NCBI RefSeq assembly: GCF_937906425.1
Contig: NZ_CALCYR010000150.1
Coordinates: forward strand, 1-6,464
Source of the DNA: an uncultured Methanobrevibacter sp.
GTDB taxonomy: Archaea > Methanobacteriota > Methanobacteria > Methanobacteriales > Methanobacteriaceae
Direction: 5' to 3'
DNA: 6,464 bases
In this document: one piece after another, positions 5,531-6,464 of the stretch
Position numbering within the stretch: the stretch's first letter is position 1
How the letters are laid out: each line of letters opens with the position of its first letter
Made by a program: the position numbers and the translations under genes
The notes under the pieces: generated by a model
The model's database searches: none
Seen by the model: the letters and a program-made list of their open reading frames with translations, nothing else
Told to the model about the DNA's origin: nothing

Positions 5531-5848
5531 TTAGTTTTTTAAATTTTTAGCTATTTAAACCATTTTTATTTTTGCAATGCTTGTTTTCTTCTCTTTTTTA
5601 TTTTCAAAAATTAAAAATGTCTAGTTTTCTTTCAATTTTTTTTATTTTTTTTTAAAATTATTTTGATAAAATGTAAATTTTTCTTTAATTTTTACAATTT
5701 TTTGAAATTTATTCACTTCTTTTAAATGTCTTGTTTTTTTAAAAAAATATCAACTAAACATTAATTTTGACTATAAAAATTATTAATTTGGTTTTGTCTA
5801 AAAATAGAGTAAATCAAGAAAAATTAGATAAAATAGATTAAAAAGAGC
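5531..5848. other. AT-rich noncoding stretch
   Basis: I see nothing supportable here: no ORF, no RNA gene and no clear repeat. G+C is extremely low (about 7% by hand count in 5641-5700). Some T-runs may extend the sfsA terminator. A promoter for whatever follows 5849 could lie in 5760-5848, but no TATA box stands out. Confidence 0.6.
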
Positions 5849-5928
5849 GAGAATAATATGCAAAGGTTTAATTTTTAAAAAAAACATATGTAAAGGGGGT
5901 GATATGTAATTGAGTACATATTATTCTC
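5849..5928. repeat. 12-bp perfect inverted repeat enclosing a Shine-Dalgarno-like sequence
   Basis: GAGAATAATATG (5849-5860) is the exact reverse complement of CATATTATTCTC (5917-5928), with 56 bases between. The right arm overlaps TACATAT (5915-5921), which can instead pair with ATATGTA at 5902-5908 (six-base loop) or with the second ATATGTA at 5886-5892. The stems exclude each other, as in attenuators or riboswitches. The loop carries AGGGGGTGAT (5894-5903). It may also mark the end of an inserted element. Confidence 0.5.
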
Positions 5929-5933
5929 TATAA
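5894..5933 (+). promoter_or_regulatory. Strong Shine-Dalgarno-like site without a gene
   Basis: AGGGGGTGAT is a near-complete match to the complement of the 16S rRNA tail, but no long reading frame follows. The ATG at 5904 is at once followed by TAA. A TTG at 5910, seven bases after GGTGA, would encode only MSTYYSL before TAA at 5931-5933. It could serve a leader peptide, be the relic of a lost gene, or be a structural RNA motif. Confidence 0.35.
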
Positions 5934-6031
5934 TTACCTTTCATTTTTATTTGAAATGCGCGGTAATCTTCATTTTAACCACATCCGCTCCAATTAATAT
6001 TAAATTTATGTAAAGCCATTCGGCGTAGAGC

Positions 6032-6063
6032 CAGCTGTATAACCGATATAACACATACAGCTG
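6032..6063. repeat. 9-bp hairpin in the GC-rich island
   Basis: CAGCTGTAT (6032-6040) pairs perfectly with ATACAGCTG (6055-6063) across a 14-base loop. It is the longest perfect stem within the island proper. Confidence 0.6.
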
Positions 6064-6133
6064 AAAGGGTATTCCGATATCCTCCACCCGCCTGAAGCTT
6101 ATATTGACTAAAGTGTCATGCTGGTGATCCACG

Positions 6134-6179
6134 TCCCACATTCAACATACTTATGACCGTCTCATAACCGGCTGTGGGA
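6134..6179. repeat. Nested two-stem hairpin
   Basis: TCCCACA (6134-6140) pairs with TGTGGGA (6173-6179). Inside it TTATGA (6151-6156) pairs with TCATAA (6162-6167) around a five-base loop. The two collinear stems with asymmetric internal loops resemble a folded RNA arm. Confidence 0.5.
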
Positions 6180-6376
6180 GAAGCTTCAACCGAAAATCAA
6201 GCATTGATCGGCGAGTCACTCTCGGACATCGAAATATTCAGTTGTGTGATCTCTATTTCCATGGGACTCGCTTCCTTTCCGGTTAGATTTACATTGCGCC
6301 TGACATTCGGCAATGCATTTTCAGCGATGCTTTGACCTTGCTGACTGGATCTGATGTAAGGTAGTCCGACAAATGC

Positions 6377-6404
6377 TATCTTTCTGAAAACCTTGGGAAA
6401 GATA
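6377..6404. repeat. 8-bp hairpin near the window end
   Basis: TATCTTTC (6377-6384) pairs perfectly with GAAAGATA (6397-6404) across a 12-base loop. Shorter hairpins lie nearby at 6196-6208, 6212-6224, 6304-6315 (CATT-CGGC-AATG) and 6335-6362. Confidence 0.5.
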
Positions 6405-6464
6405 ACCGCCGTTCATCAACGACCCTGCAAGCTCTTTGCTGTTTTTCTGTTTTATCTTTCCTTG

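Larger units (their letters stand above)
5941..6464. other. GC-rich island of unknown nature (structured RNA, decayed gene or foreign DNA)
   Basis: G+C rises abruptly to about 46% (165 of 360 bases in 6061-6420, hand count), against roughly a third in the genes and far less in the spacers. No convincing gene is present. The minus strand has a 64-codon ATG frame (6141-5947) without a ribosome binding site, a 71-codon frame without a usable start (6412-6197), and a frame that enters from the window edge and stops at 6321. The minus frame beginning at 6412 continues to 5975 with only two internal stops, both TGA. Several hairpins are present, listed separately. I do not recognise a known RNA: RNase P, SRP and rRNA signature motifs were looked for and not found. 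Candidates are a structured noncoding RNA, a degraded horizontally acquired gene, or a misjoined sequence. Confidence 0.5.

Noticed and set aside
5947..6141. 64-codon minus-strand ATG frame ending MKITAHFK
   Set aside because: No Shine-Dalgarno sequence precedes the ATG, no family is recognised, and other minus frames in the same island look equally protein-like. Kept only as part of the description of the island.
5941..6464. Known structured RNA (RNase P RNA, SRP RNA, rRNA fragment, tRNA)
   Set aside because: I looked for characteristic conserved strings on both strands by eye (for example GAGGAAAGTC of RNase P, the SRP helix 8 loops, tRNA GTTCGA arms) and found none.

Overview
The window reads as archaeal DNA from a gut or rumen methanogen of the Methanobacteriales, most likely Methanobrevibacter. 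The evidence is a methanogenesis enzyme (Ftr), an MthK-type potassium channel, archaeal TATA-like elements, GGTGA ribosome binding sites, U-rich termination tracts and very AT-rich spacers. Genus-level assignment is inference from composition and gene content.

Layout. (1) 1-116 is the promoter region of ftr, with two TATA-like boxes and an 11-bp inverted repeat. (2) 117-1007 (+) is ftr, the formyl transferase of the CO2-reduction pathway. (3) 1008-1244 is a T-rich convergent spacer with a 20-bp tandem repeat. (4) 1245-2381 (-) is a two-helix K+ channel fused to a cytoplasmic RCK domain, with a likely internal translation start for a soluble RCK subunit. (5) 2382-2822 is a divergent, roughly 90% A+T spacer. 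(6) 2823-4409 (+) is a bifunctional NAD(P)HX epimerase/dehydratase (Nnr). (7) 4410-4672 is a spacer made largely of short AT-rich repeats. (8) 4673-5425 (+) is SfsA, which appears to start at an ATT codon. (9) 5426-5848 is AT-rich and empty apart from a T-rich terminator. (10) 5849-6464 is the unexplained part: a 12-bp inverted repeat encloses an isolated Shine-Dalgarno-like sequence, followed by about 500 bp at about 45% G+C with several hairpins and no convincing gene.

The four genes do not form one pathway. Ftr is central energy metabolism, the channel handles K+, Nnr repairs damaged nicotinamide cofactors, and SfsA is a poorly understood nuclease-fold protein. Each seems to be its own transcription unit, separated by long AT-rich spacers. 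The points most worth following up are the ATT start of sfsA, the MthK-like internal start in the channel gene, and the GC-rich structured tail, which may be a noncoding RNA, a decayed foreign gene, or an assembly join.
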